DNA from: Sphingosinicella xenopeptidilytica
GTDB taxonomy: Bacteria; Pseudomonadota; Alphaproteobacteria; Sphingomonadales; Sphingomonadaceae
DNA: 64,000 nt
Assembly: GCF_042676985.1 (NCBI RefSeq)
Contig: NZ_JBHTIK010000004.1
Location: 186,001-250,000 of the forward strand
Reading direction: 5' to 3'
The notes below the pieces were generated by a model, which saw only the letters and a list, made by a program, of their open reading frames with translations, did not search any database and had not been told where the DNA came from. Of the stretch, positions 1-9,316 are shown piece after piece (the stretch's first letter is position 1; each line of letters begins with the position of its first letter). A program made the position numbers and the translations under genes.

Positions 1-25
1 CAAGACCGGAATCGCGCCTCGTGCC

Positions 26-1150
26 CTAGAATGCCGACGGGCCTTCGCCGATCATGGTTTCCTCGCGCTGGCGATCGATCGAAAGCATGATGCCGATGAG
101 GATCATCGCGGTCATCATCGCCGATCCTCCGTAGGACATCAGCGGCAGCGGAATGCCGACGACGGGGGCGAAGCCCATCACCATCGCAAGATTGACGAAC
201 ACGTAGAAGAACAATGTGCAGGTGAGGCCCGCAGCGGTGAGCCGCGCGAACTGGTTGCGCGCGCGGAGCGCCACCGAGAAGCCCCAGCCGAGGATGATCG
301 CGTAGCAGGCGAGCACGAAGAACATGCCGAAGAGACCCCATTCCTCCGCCATCGTCGCGAAGATGAAGTCGGTGTGCAGCTCGGGAAGATACTGGAGGTG
401 GCTCTGCGTGCCCGAAAGGAAGCCCTTGCCGGAAAGGCCGCCCGATCCGATCGCGATCTTCGACTGGGTGATGTGGTAGCCCGCGCCGAGCGGATCGGCA
501 TCCGGATCAAGGAAGATGAGCACGCGCCGCCGCTGATAATCGTGCAGCAGGCTGACTGCGATGGGAATCGCCGCGACGAGCGCCGCGCCGCCGCCCACGA
601 ACAGCGACATGCGCGCGCCCGCCAGAAACACGATCACGACCCCCCCGAACGCGATCGAAAGCGCGGTGCCGAGATCGGGCTGCAGCATGACGAGCCCCAC
701 GGGTAACCCGATGAGCACGGCGGGTGCGACGAGGCTCCCCCATCGCTGCGTTTCGACGCGCGGCAAATAGTGAAAGAAGCGCGCCAGTGCGAGCACGATG
801 GCGATTTTCATGAGTTCAGAGGGCTGCAGCCGAATGACTCCGAGATCGAGCCAGCGTTGGCTGCCGCCGCCGACCTTGCCCAGAATCTCGACCCCGAGCA
901 GCATGACAAGAACGATCGCATAGCCGGGGTAAGCGGCGCGCAGCCACCACGACAGCGGCACCTGGCTCATGGCGAGGGCCATCACGAAAAACAGTGTGAA
1001 CCGGATGCCCTGATTGAACGCCCACGGGCGCACGTGCCCGCCCGCGGCGGAATAAAGCACGGCAAGCCCGAACCCGCCGAGCGCGAGCAGCGTCAGCAGC
1101 ATCCGCCAGGGCAGCGCCTGCAGCCGTTCGGGGATCGCGCTGTTAAGCAT
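26..1150 (-). CDS. rodA: Rod shape-determining protein RodA (SEDS peptidoglycan polymerase)
   Basis: RodA polymerises glycan strands from lipid II in the inner membrane and works with PBP2 in the elongasome. The 374-residue product is almost entirely hydrophobic, with about ten membrane segments, and carries the SEDS loop GFLSGTQSHLQYLPELHTDF, whose HTDF is conserved in the family. I chose the ATG at 1150 (MLNSAIPERL) because the upstream in-frame extension is Pro/Arg-rich and would lie wholly inside mrdA. With this start it overlaps the end of mrdA by 8 nt, which fits translational coupling. It is the last visible gene of the mre-mrd operon. Confidence 0.95.
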   Translation of the reverse strand: MLNSAIPERLQALPWRMLLTLLALGGFGLAVLYSAAGGHVRPWAFNQGIRFTLFFVMALAMSQVPLSWWLRAAYPGYAIVLVMLLGVEILGKVGGGSQRWLDLGVIRLQPSELMKIAIVLALARFFHYLPRVETQRWGSLVAPAVLIGLPVGLVMLQPDLGTALSIAFGGVVIVFLAGARMSLFVGGGAALVAAIPIAVSLLHDYQRRRVLIFLDPDADPLGAGYHITQSKIAIGSGGLSGKGFLSGTQSHLQYLPELHTDFIFATMAEEWGLFGMFFVLACYAIILGWGFSVALRARNQFARLTAAGLTCTLFFYVFVNLAMVMGFAPVVGIPLPLMSYGGSAMMTAMILIGIMLSIDRQREETMIGEGPSAF

Positions 1151-3068
1151 CGGGGATCGGTTCTGTGGGCGAGGGCGGGGTGGCGGCCTGCGCCGCTGCC
1201 GCTGCGGCGGCCACGGCGGCGCGCTGTGCGGCCTCCCGGCCCCAGCCTTCCTCCAGCCGTTCAAGTGCGGCCATCGCGATCTCGGGTGCGAACAGGAAGG
1301 TCATCACGTCCTTCGCGATCGGCGCGGCGGCGATGCTGCCGCCGCCGCCGTGCTCGACGACGACGCTCACCGCATAGCGCGGCTCCTCGACCGGCGCGAA
1401 GGCGATGAAGTGGCCGTGATCGCGGTATTTCCACGGGATCGACTTGAAATTGGCGCCGCGTGTCGCGCTCGTCAGCGCGCGCACCTGCGCAGTGCCGGTC
1501 TTCCCCGCCATCTGGATGGGGATGGGAAGGCGCGAACGTCCGGCGGTGCCCTGCGGGCCGTTCACCGTGAGGCCCATGGCGTAGCGGACGCGCGCGAGAT
1601 GTTCGGGATCGATATCGATGGTGCCCGGCGTGCTGCCGCCGGAAACGAGGCGCGGCACGACGCTCCGGCCTGAAGCAATGCGCGCCGACATCACGGCAAG
1701 CTGCAGCGGCGAGGTGAGCATGTAGCCCTGGCCGATCGCGGTGTTCAGCGTCTCGCCGGTCAGCCATTCCTTGTCGTAGCGGCGGCGCTTCCATTCGGGC
1801 GTGGGGACCAGACCCTCGCGCTGCGCCGGTAGCGACAGGCCTTCATAGTCATGCCCAAGCCCAAGGCGCTTCGCCATGCTCGCAATCCGCTCGATGCCGA
1901 TCTCGCGGCCGCGCGTATAGTAATAGACGTTGCAGCTCTGGAAGATGCTCTTGTCGAGGTTCACGGTGCCGTGCCCGCCGCGCCGCCAGCAGGCGAAGCG
2001 GTGGCTGCCGAGGTAATAGGCGCCGGGGCAGTGCACCGTGGCGTCCGGGCTGATCCCGTATTCGAGCGCGGCAAGCGCCGTCACCGGTTTGAACGTCGAT
2101 CCCGGCGGATAAAGGCCCTGCACGGTCTTGTTGATGAGCGGATTGTGATCGTCCGACATCAACGCGTTCCATTCCTTGTGGCTGATGCCGTCGGAAAACG
2201 TGTTTGGATCGAACGCGGGCATGGAGACGAGCGTCAGAACGTCGCCCGTCCACACGTCGAGGACGACGACACTGCCGGATTCGGGGCCAAGGCGCCGCGC
2301 CGCGAAGGACTGGAGATCGCGATCGATGGTGAGCTTCACGGTCTGGCCGGGCGTATCGTTCACCGTGGAAAGCTCGCGGATCACACGCCCGCGCGCGTTC
2401 ACCTCCACGCGGCGCGCACCCGCCTTGCCGCGCAGCGGCACATCGAGCACCTTCTCGATGCCGTCCTTGCCGAGCTTGAAAGCGGGGTGCAGGTAGAGCG
2501 GATCGCGGTCCGCCGCGAGATACTGCTCGCGTGTGGGGGCGCCGACATAGCCGAGCAGATGGCCGACAGAATCGCCATCGGGATAGTAGCGCGTGAAGCC
2601 GCGCACGGGCTGCACGCCGTCATAATCGGGCAGGCGTACGTTGATCGCGGCGAAATCGTTCCAGCTGATGCCCGCGGCGACCTGAATGGGGAGGTATTTC
2701 GGCTGCGTGGCCGCGGCATCGCGAATCCGCGCGACCTCCTCGGGCGGCAGCCTGAGCAGGCGCGTGAGATCGGCGAGCGTCTGTTCGAGGTCGGCGATCT
2801 GCTCGGGGATCATCTCCAGCCGGTAGTCGGGCTGGTTGACGGCGAGCGGCTTGCCGTTCCGGTCGACGATCCAGCCGCGCCGCGGCGGGATCAGGCGCAC
2901 GGAAACGCGGTTGTCCTCGGCAAGGAGCTTGTATTTCTCCTGCTCGAAGATTGAGAGATACGCCATGCGCCCGGCCAGCAGCAGGCCGAGACCGCCGGTC
3001 GCCGCGCCCACAAAGAGCGTGCGGCGCGTGAACATCTGCTCGCGCGCGGCTTCGGAGGTGAGCTTCAT
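1143..3068 (-). CDS. mrdA: Penicillin-binding protein 2 (peptidoglycan DD-transpeptidase)
   Basis: PBP2 cross-links peptidoglycan during lateral growth and is RodA's partner. The protein has 641 residues: an N-terminal membrane anchor (about residues 15-35), a PBP dimerisation domain, and a transpeptidase domain with all three active-site motifs: STFK (nucleophile near Ser324), SCN (near 378) and KTGTAQ near 520. The tail is Ala/Pro-rich. I prefer the ATG at 3068 because it forms an ATGA overlap with the mreD stop; an in-frame start three codons upstream is possible. The length and order mreC-mreD-mrdA-rodA are standard. Confidence 0.96.
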   Translation of the reverse strand: MKLTSEAAREQMFTRRTLFVGAATGGLGLLLAGRMAYLSIFEQEKYKLLAEDNRVSVRLIPPRRGWIVDRNGKPLAVNQPDYRLEMIPEQIADLEQTLADLTRLLRLPPEEVARIRDAAATQPKYLPIQVAAGISWNDFAAINVRLPDYDGVQPVRGFTRYYPDGDSVGHLLGYVGAPTREQYLAADRDPLYLHPAFKLGKDGIEKVLDVPLRGKAGARRVEVNARGRVIRELSTVNDTPGQTVKLTIDRDLQSFAARRLGPESGSVVVLDVWTGDVLTLVSMPAFDPNTFSDGISHKEWNALMSDDHNPLINKTVQGLYPPGSTFKPVTALAALEYGISPDATVHCPGAYYLGSHRFACWRRGGHGTVNLDKSIFQSCNVYYYTRGREIGIERIASMAKRLGLGHDYEGLSLPAQREGLVPTPEWKRRRYDKEWLTGETLNTAIGQGYMLTSPLQLAVMSARIASGRSVVPRLVSGGSTPGTIDIDPEHLARVRYAMGLTVNGPQGTAGRSRLPIPIQMAGKTGTAQVRALTSATRGANFKSIPWKYRDHGHFIAFAPVEEPRYAVSVVVEHGGGGSIAAAPIAKDVMTFLFAPEIAMAALERLEEGWGREAAQRAAVAAAAAAAQAATPPSPTEPIPDA

Positions 3069-3592
3069 GGCGCCCACCTACGCTGGATCCGCGCGAAGAA
3101 GTGCGCGGCGAGCGGGTACACGGCGATCGTCGCCACCGTCTGCGTCGCAAGCGGCAGGAAGGGGAACGGGTCCGCGACGAGGGCGCAAAGTCTCCACAGC
3201 GCCAGATGGTACACGAACAGCAAGGGGATGCTGAACAGCCAGTCGCCGACCCAGCTCGCGCGGCGCACATACACGTCTGCATAGCGCACGAGCATCATGA
3301 ACAGCGGCAAGAGCAGTCCGTTCGCGCCGACGGGCGTTCCGAGCAGGATGTCGCCGGCAATCCCCATCGGCAACCCGGTCCATTCGGGCATCTGCTGCGG
3401 GCGGTAGAGCGTCCAGAGCAGCACGAGCAGCAACGCGAGATTGGGCATCACGGGCAGCGGCGCGAACATCGGCAGCGTCATCATCATATAGGCGACGACG
3501 ATGACGATCAGCGGGATCGCCAGCTTCCAGTGATCGAAAATCCAGCGTGCCCGCTCGCGCGCGGTCATCTGGTGCCACGGCGTCGTGATCAT
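3065..3592 (-). CDS. mreD: Rod shape-determining protein MreD
   Basis: A small integral membrane protein (175 residues, about five membrane segments) of the elongasome, thought to link MreC to the PBP2/RodA pair. MreD proteins are poorly conserved in sequence. The identification rests on size, hydrophobicity, the segment GLPMGIAGDILLGTPVG resembling the family's mid-protein loop, and a position between mreC and mrdA with ATGA overlaps at both ends. Confidence 0.9.
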   Translation of the reverse strand: MITTPWHQMTARERARWIFDHWKLAIPLIVIVVAYMMMTLPMFAPLPVMPNLALLLVLLWTLYRPQQMPEWTGLPMGIAGDILLGTPVGANGLLLPLFMMLVRYADVYVRRASWVGDWLFSIPLLFVYHLALWRLCALVADPFPFLPLATQTVATIAVYPLAAHFFARIQRRWAP

Positions 3593-4512
3593 TCCGCTAC
3601 CTGTTGCTGGATCACGGCTTCGGGATGGGCTTCGCGCGCCTGCGTCGGCTCTTCGGGAAGCGGCATGGGCGGCATGTAGGGACGCTCGACGATCACATAG
3701 TCGAGCCCGTCGGGTGTCGCCGCCGGGCGGGCTTCAGGCATGTCGCCGGAAACGCTGACGACGGTTGCCACGGTAAGGCCGGGTGGGAACAGGCCGCCGT
3801 CGCCCGAGGTGACGAGCCGGTCGCCGATACGGACTTCGGAATTGGAGGGGCCGGAGAGGTCGACGTCGAGCAGCGGTAGGTTCTTGCCGATAAGGAGCGC
3901 GGGAAGCCCGGTGCGCACGACGCGCACGGGCACGCGGCTCGATACGTCGGTGAGCAGCATCACGCGTGTGGCGCGCTTGCCGACATCGACCGTGCGGCCG
4001 ATAAGGCCCGCGGCCGCGAGCACGGGTTGGCCGGGTTCGATGGCGTGCCGCGCGCCGCCGCTGATGAGCGCGTAACGGACATAGGCGCCGGTGCTGGAGC
4101 CGGAGATCGCGAACACGCCGATGCGCTCGCGCGCCGGTTCGGAGACCTTGAGGAGCGATTTGAGCTCGCGGTTCTCGTGCAGCGCCTGCGCGTGGCGCTC
4201 GCGCTCGATCTGGTACATGCGCTCGCGGCCTTCGAGCAGCCGCACCTTCTCGACCGCCTTGAAATAGTCGGCGACCGAACCCGCCGCGGCCTGAACCTCG
4301 GCAAGCGGTATCAGAATGGCAGTCCAGAGCGGCGCAACGAGATCGGCCGCGCCGCTGCGCAGCGCAGAATATCGGTCAGGGCTGGCACGGCTCAGCACCA
4401 GCAGCATCGCGGCAACGGCAACGGCGGCGATCGTCGCCGCGCGTCCCAGAAGCGCGATGTTGCGTTGCCGGCGCGAACTCCGCCCGCTCGATCTGCGGGG
4501 TGGCCACGCCAT
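3589..4512 (-). CDS. mreC: Rod shape-determining protein MreC
   Basis: A periplasmic scaffold protein of the elongasome. It has 307 residues: a basic cytoplasmic N-terminus, one membrane helix (about 24-42), a coiled coil rich in Glu, Arg and Leu (about 85-125), then the beta-rich MreC domain. Its stop overlaps the mreD start as ATGA. The C-terminal tail is Pro/Glu-rich and probably disordered. It lies 13 nt downstream of mreB, so the whole cluster is likely one transcript from the mreB promoter. Confidence 0.95.
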   Translation of the reverse strand: MAWPPRRSSGRSSRRQRNIALLGRAATIAAVAVAAMLLVLSRASPDRYSALRSGAADLVAPLWTAILIPLAEVQAAAGSVADYFKAVEKVRLLEGRERMYQIERERHAQALHENRELKSLLKVSEPARERIGVFAISGSSTGAYVRYALISGGARHAIEPGQPVLAAAGLIGRTVDVGKRATRVMLLTDVSSRVPVRVVRTGLPALLIGKNLPLLDVDLSGPSNSEVRIGDRLVTSGDGGLFPPGLTVATVVSVSGDMPEARPAATPDGLDYVIVERPYMPPMPLPEEPTQAREAHPEAVIQQQVAE

Positions 4513-4525
4513 CCGCAGCGACTCC

Positions 4526-5563
4526 CTAGAGTGCGGTGGTCAGGACGCCGCGAAAGATCGGCTCTTCGAGCGCGCGGCCGGTGCCGAGCGCAACGCAGGT
4601 CAGCGGATCGTCGGCAACGGTGACGGGAAGGCCGGTCGCGTCGCGCAGAACTTCGTCGAGCTGGCCGAGCAGCGCACCGCCACCCGTCAGCACGATGCCC
4701 TGATCGACGATGTCGGCGGCAAGCTCCGGCGCGGTGTTTTCAAGCGCCTGACGGACGCCCTCGACGATCGCCGAAACCGGCTCAGAAAGCGCCTCGGCGA
4801 TCTGCGCCTGATTGATGGTGATTTCCTTGGGCACGCCGTTCATCAGGTCGCGGCCCTTGATCTCCAGCGTCACGCCGACGCCGTCGAGCGGCGGCTTCGC
4901 CGTGCCGATTTCCTTCTTGATGCGCTCTGCCGTGGCTTCGCCGATCAGCAGGTTGTGGTTGCGGCGGACGTAGCTGACGATGGCGTCGTCCATCTTGTCG
5001 CCGCCGACGCGCACGGAGGTCGTGTAGGCGAGGCCGCGCAGCGAAAGCACGGCGACTTCGGTGGTGCCGCCGCCGATGTCGACAACCATCGATCCGATCG
5101 GCTCTGTCACCGGCATCCCGGCACCGATCGCGGCGGCCATCGGCTCCTCGATCAGATACACTTGGCTCGCGCCCGCGTTGTTCGCGGCGTCGCGGATGGC
5201 GCGGCGCTCGACGCTCGTGGAGCCCGAGGGCACGCAGATCACGATTTCGGGATAATTGCCGAACTTCCGCGTGTGCACCTTCTTGATGAAGTGGTTGATC
5301 ATCTGCTCGGCGACATAGATGTCGGCGATCACGCCGTCGCGCAGCGGGCGGATGGCTTCAACGTTGCCCGGCGTCTTGCCCATCATCATCTTGGCGTCGT
5401 TGCCGACTGCCTTCACCATCTTGCGGCCGTTGATCGTCTCGATCGCGACCACCGACGGCTCGTTGAGCACGATACCGCGCCCGCGCACGTAGACGAGCGT
5501 GTTGGCCGTACCGAGATCGATGGCCATATCCTGGGCAAGAAAACCGAAAATGCGGCTGAGCAT
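4526..5563 (-). CDS. mreB: Rod shape-determining protein MreB (bacterial actin)
   Basis: A cytoplasmic actin homologue that forms membrane-associated filaments directing lateral wall synthesis. The 345-residue protein has the phosphate-1 motif DLGTANTLVY, the phosphate-2 motif DIGGGTTEVAVLS and the adenosine motif TGGGALL. The start is the ATG at 5563 (MLSRIFGFLAQDM), preceded by a purine-rich AGAGAAG Shine-Dalgarno sequence. The upstream in-frame extension lacks family similarity and is rejected. It is the first gene of the operon mreB-mreC-mreD-mrdA-rodA. Confidence 0.97.
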   Translation of the reverse strand: MLSRIFGFLAQDMAIDLGTANTLVYVRGRGIVLNEPSVVAIETINGRKMVKAVGNDAKMMMGKTPGNVEAIRPLRDGVIADIYVAEQMINHFIKKVHTRKFGNYPEIVICVPSGSTSVERRAIRDAANNAGASQVYLIEEPMAAAIGAGMPVTEPIGSMVVDIGGGTTEVAVLSLRGLAYTTSVRVGGDKMDDAIVSYVRRNHNLLIGEATAERIKKEIGTAKPPLDGVGVTLEIKGRDLMNGVPKEITINQAQIAEALSEPVSAIVEGVRQALENTAPELAADIVDQGIVLTGGGALLGQLDEVLRDATGLPVTVADDPLTCVALGTGRALEEPIFRGVLTTAL

Positions 5564-5736
5564 GGAGTTCTTCTCTTTTATGCGTGTGGACGCGCGTTGG
5601 CCTGCATATGCAGTGTTGTCGCAGGGAAGTGCAAGGGGCGCATTGGCGTCGCTTCCGTGGTTAACGCGGCTTTCACCACGCAATACGCGACGAACCGCTA
5701 ACAAAGCCTTGCGATCGTTGCTACGAAGTGGCGGCC
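5564..5736. promoter_or_regulatory. Divergent promoter region between mreB and mutL
   Basis: These 173 bases separate two divergently transcribed genes and must hold the promoters of both the mre operon and mutL. I see no convincing -35/-10 pair or operator and assign the region by position only. Confidence 0.5.
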
Positions 5737-7500
5737 ATGCCCATTCGCCGCCTGCCTGAAGACCTCGTCAACCGCATCGCCGCCGGCGAAGTCGTCGAGC
5801 GGCCGGCAAGCGCGGTGAAGGAACTCGTCGAAAATGCGCTCGATGCGGGCGCGACGCGAATCGCCGTCGAGCTTGAAGGCGGCGGCCTCGATCTCATCGC
5901 CGTCACCGACAACGGCTGCGGGATGGATGCGGACGACCTCCGCCTCTCGCTCGAACGCCACGCCACGTCGAAACTTCCGACCGGCGACCTCGAAGCGATC
6001 GCCACGATGGGCTTCCGCGGCGAGGCGCTGCCCTCGATAGCCAGCGTCAGCCGCTTCCGCATCGCCAGCCGGACGGCAAGCGGGGAGGGGTGGGAGATCG
6101 AGGTCGACCACGGTGCCATCCAGCGCGACGGACCGGCCTCGTTGCCGCAGGGTACGCGTGTTTCGGTCGCGGACCTTTTCGGCAAGGTGCCCGCGCGGCG
6201 CAAGTTCATGAAAAGCCCGCGTGCAGAGCTTGCCGCCTGCCTCGACACCGTGCGCCGTCTCGCGATGGCGCGCGCCGATGTGGGGTTCAGCGTAAGCCAC
6301 GAAGGCCGCCGGCTGCTCGATGCGCAGCCTTCGGCCGATCTGCTCGAAAGCGCGCGTGTGGCGCGGCTCGCGGCCATATTGGGGCAGGAATTCACCGACA
6401 ACGCCGTCGCGATCGATCTGGTGCGCGACGGGCTTCGTCTCGGCGGGCTCGCGGCGGTGCCGACCTACAGCCGGGGCGCGGCGGACCACCAATATCTGTT
6501 CGTCGGCGGACGTCCGGTGAAGGACCGGCTGCTGCTCGGCGCGGTGCGCGGCGCCTACCGCGACCTCCTTGCGCGCGATCGGCACCCGGTGCTGGCGTTG
6601 TTCCTCGACGTGCCCTTCGACTTCGTCGACGTGAACGTGCATCCCGCGAAAACCGAAGTGCGCTTCCGCGATCCGGCGCTGGTGCGCGGCCTCATCGTCT
6701 CCGGGCTCCGCCATGCGCTCGACAGCGGCAGCGGGCACGCTGCGACCACGGTCTCGGAAGCCGCGCTTTCCGCGTTTCGGCCCGAACCGATCGCGGCACC
6801 TGCGCCCGCGCGTCCCGCGATGTTCGGCGATCACAGCTTCCGGTTCAACGCACCGCCGCAGGCCCGCGCCGAAGCGCCTTCGCCGGTCTACGCGGAAAGC
6901 CGCGATGCGGATCTCACAGCATTCCCGCTCGGCGCCGCGCGCGGGCAGGTGCACGGCAGCTGGATCGTCGCGGAAACGGCGGATTCGCTCGTCATCGTCG
7001 ATCAGCACGCCGCGCACGAGCGCCTGACGCTCGAAAAGATGAAGCGGGCGATGGAGGGTGGCGGTGTCCGGTCGCAAGCCTTGCTCCTCCCCGAAGTCGT
7101 GGAACTCGACGAAGCCGAGTGCGACGGGCTCGAAGCGCACGCCGCCGAGCTTGCCGAGATGGGGCTGGAGATCGAGCGCTTCGGCGCGGAGGCGATCCTC
7201 GTTCGCGCCACGCCCGCGATCCTCGGCAATGCCGACACCAAGGCGCTGGTGCGCGATCTTGCCGACGACATCAGCAGCCTCGGCGCGGCGCACAGCCTGA
7301 AGGAACGGCTCGACGAGGTGTTCGCGACGATGGCCTGTCACGGCTCGGTGCGCGCGGGCCGCTCGCTCAGCGTCACGGAAATGAACGCGCTGCTGCGCGA
7401 GATGGAGGCGACGCCCCATTCGGGCCAATGCAACCACGGGCGCCCGACTTATGTTAAGCTCGCGCGCGGAGATATCGAGAAGCTGTTCGGGAGGCGGTAG
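5737..7500 (+). CDS. mutL: DNA mismatch repair protein MutL (endonuclease type)
   Basis: MutL couples MutS mismatch recognition to strand removal. The 587-residue protein has a GHKL ATPase N-terminus (RIAAGEVVERPASAVKEL, NGCGM, the GFRGEAL lid) and a C-terminal dimerisation domain. The C-terminus keeps the nuclease metal motif DQHA(X)2E(X)4E (DQHAAHERLTLE, about residue 420), an ACHG segment, CNHGRP, and a terminal FGRR. This makes it the nicking type usual in bacteria without MutH, unlike E. coli MutL. I chose the ATG at 5737; a GTG three codons upstream is also possible. Confidence 0.96.
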   Translation: MPIRRLPEDLVNRIAAGEVVERPASAVKELVENALDAGATRIAVELEGGGLDLIAVTDNGCGMDADDLRLSLERHATSKLPTGDLEAIATMGFRGEALPSIASVSRFRIASRTASGEGWEIEVDHGAIQRDGPASLPQGTRVSVADLFGKVPARRKFMKSPRAELAACLDTVRRLAMARADVGFSVSHEGRRLLDAQPSADLLESARVARLAAILGQEFTDNAVAIDLVRDGLRLGGLAAVPTYSRGAADHQYLFVGGRPVKDRLLLGAVRGAYRDLLARDRHPVLALFLDVPFDFVDVNVHPAKTEVRFRDPALVRGLIVSGLRHALDSGSGHAATTVSEAALSAFRPEPIAAPAPARPAMFGDHSFRFNAPPQARAEAPSPVYAESRDADLTAFPLGAARGQVHGSWIVAETADSLVIVDQHAAHERLTLEKMKRAMEGGGVRSQALLLPEVVELDEAECDGLEAHAAELAEMGLEIERFGAEAILVRATPAILGNADTKALVRDLADDISSLGAAHSLKERLDEVFATMACHGSVRAGRSLSVTEMNALLREMEATPHSGQCNHGRPTYVKLARGDIEKLFGRR

Positions 7501-7502
7501 CC

Positions 7503-7910
7503 ATGATGCGATCGGTGTTGGTGTCGATGATGCTTCTTTCAGCGCCGGCCATGGCGCAGGACGCGACGCTTTCGGAGCGGACCTACGGCACGTGGAAGAA
7601 TCCCAAGAACAGCGTTCACGTCGAGGCGCGGGAGTGCGACGGCAAGATGTGCGGCGTCGTGGTGTGGGCAAACGCCAAGGCCAAGGCTGACGCACGGCGC
7701 GGCGGCACGGACCAGTTGATCGGCCGCCAGCTCTTCCAGGATTTCGAGGAGCAGCAGGAAGGCCGCTGGAAAGGCAAGGTCTACGTCCCCGACATCAACC
7801 GCACCTTCCACGGCACCGTCACGATCATCGATGCCGACACGCTGGAAGGGAAAGGCTGCCTGCTCGGCGGTATCGGTTGCAAATCGCAGGTGTGGACGCG
7901 GGTGAAGTAA
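7503..7910 (+). CDS. DUF2147 family secreted protein
   Basis: 135 residues with a signal peptide ending near AMAQ (about residue 19), so probably periplasmic. The DUF2147 pattern is clear: GTW near the N-terminus, the pair ARECDGKMCG, the IGRQL segment, a WKGKVYVPD strand, and a C-terminal GCLLGG..C..QVWTR. The family is a small lipocalin-like beta-barrel with no established function. It starts 2 nt after mutL and is probably co-transcribed with it; this looks like positional coupling, and I infer no repair role. Confidence 0.85.
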   Translation: MMRSVLVSMMLLSAPAMAQDATLSERTYGTWKNPKNSVHVEARECDGKMCGVVVWANAKAKADARRGGTDQLIGRQLFQDFEEQQEGRWKGKVYVPDINRTFHGTVTIIDADTLEGKGCLLGGIGCKSQVWTRVK

Positions 7911-7921
7911 GCGGGAACCGC

Positions 7922-9217
7922 CTACTGCGCCGCGCCGGCTGCGGTCCGCCGATTGAGCCGGAACATCACGGCGCGAACGACAAGGCCGATCGCAAGCAGA
8001 ACCAGGCACCACAGGCTCGCTTCGAGGCCAATGCCGTAAGTGGCGAAGGCAATAAACAGGATGGCGACCGCAATCAGAAAACGCTGCGCGGGGGCAGGGC
8101 TGCACCGCCACGCCGCAAGCGCGGAGGTGAGATACAGCATGATCATCGCGGCGGTTGAAAGCAGAATGATGAACGTGAAGAGGTGGGCCGTGGCGCGGCT
8201 GCTGTTGGCAAGCAGCAGAATGATGCTGAGGACGCTGGCCACGATCTGCGCGACGACGGGCGTGTTGCTTCCGCGCGTCTTTGCCATGGCCGCGGGCATT
8301 TCGCCGCGCAGTGCCATCGCGTAACCAAGCTCGCCGGTGCCGAGGATCAAGCCGTTCAGGCACCCGATTGCCGCGACCGCCAGGGTCAACGCGCTCACGG
8401 TTGCGGCGGTATTGCCCCAGCGCGACACCAGCGCATCGGCAAAGGGTGCCGGCGAAGCGACGATGACGCTGGTCGGCAGCAGCATCTGGATCGCCGTTCC
8501 AGCGATGAGATAGAGCACAACGACAAACGCCGTGCCGCCGATCAGCGCCCGGGGGATCGTCCGCTCCGGATCGCGGACCTTGCCGACCGGGGTGGTTGCC
8601 GTTTCAAATCCGGTGAAGGCGAAAAAGGTGAGGGCTGTCGCCGTTGCGATGTTGGCGAAGTTCACCGGCAGCGGCGCGAACGGTTCGAAGGTTCCGCCGG
8701 TGACGCCGCGTTCAACAAAGAGGAAGACCACGGCCAGCAGAGGGATGAGCTTGATCGCAACGGTGACGATCGAAAAACTGCCTGCCGCGCGGACGCCCGC
8801 GGCGTTGATCGCGGTGAGCACCACCAGCCAGCCGATCGCCATGGGGACGATCGCAGCCTCGCCGCCAAGCGACGGGCTGACGAAAGAGAGCGCCGCCGCT
8901 GCGGCAATCGCCACCGCCGCCTGCGCCACCCAGTTCGACACCCAGAAGCTCCACGCGACAAGGAACGCGACCGTCGGCCCATATTCCTTTTCGACGTTGG
9001 CCTGGATGCCGTCTCCGCCGAGGCGGGACAGGCGGGCGAGGCCATAGGCGATGCACAGGATGCCGACGCCGCTGATGACCCAGCCGATCAGCGCGTTGCG
9101 GCCGAGGGGGGCGAGGCTGACCGGAAGCATGAAGATGCCCGAGCCGATGATGGTGCCGACAACGAGTGAGGCCGTCATCCAGAAGCCGATCATCTGCGGC
9201 TTGGCGCTTGCGGTCAT
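7922..9217 (-). CDS. APC superfamily amino acid/polyamine permease (AdiC/PotE-like)
   Basis: 431 residues with about twelve membrane helices. The first helix carries GTIIGSGIFMLP, matching the unwound substrate-binding helix (GSGIF) of the arginine:agmatine/polyamine antiporter group, followed by the LARLSRLGGDGIQ segment typical of that branch. The substrate (a basic amino acid, polyamine or other) cannot be fixed from sequence. A good Shine-Dalgarno sequence (GGAGGGG) precedes the ATG at 9217. It converges with the DUF2147 gene, only 11 nt away, with no visible terminator between them. Confidence 0.88.
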   Translation of the reverse strand: MTASAKPQMIGFWMTASLVVGTIIGSGIFMLPVSLAPLGRNALIGWVISGVGILCIAYGLARLSRLGGDGIQANVEKEYGPTVAFLVAWSFWVSNWVAQAAVAIAAAAALSFVSPSLGGEAAIVPMAIGWLVVLTAINAAGVRAAGSFSIVTVAIKLIPLLAVVFLFVERGVTGGTFEPFAPLPVNFANIATATALTFFAFTGFETATTPVGKVRDPERTIPRALIGGTAFVVVLYLIAGTAIQMLLPTSVIVASPAPFADALVSRWGNTAATVSALTLAVAAIGCLNGLILGTGELGYAMALRGEMPAAMAKTRGSNTPVVAQIVASVLSIILLLANSSRATAHLFTFIILLSTAAMIMLYLTSALAAWRCSPAPAQRFLIAVAILFIAFATYGIGLEASLWCLVLLAIGLVVRAVMFRLNRRTAAGAAQ

Positions 9218-9316
9218 GGTGCCCCTCCACCGACCGGAACAGCAGAATCGCCGTCAGGTCGGTGCGGACGTTAAACGAACTGCGGAGGGTGCGTGCGATT
9301 TTATTGCTTTAGCGGC

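Noticed and set aside
5698..7695. 665-residue open frame opposite mutL
   Set aside because: Antisense of a fully conserved mutL; shadow only.
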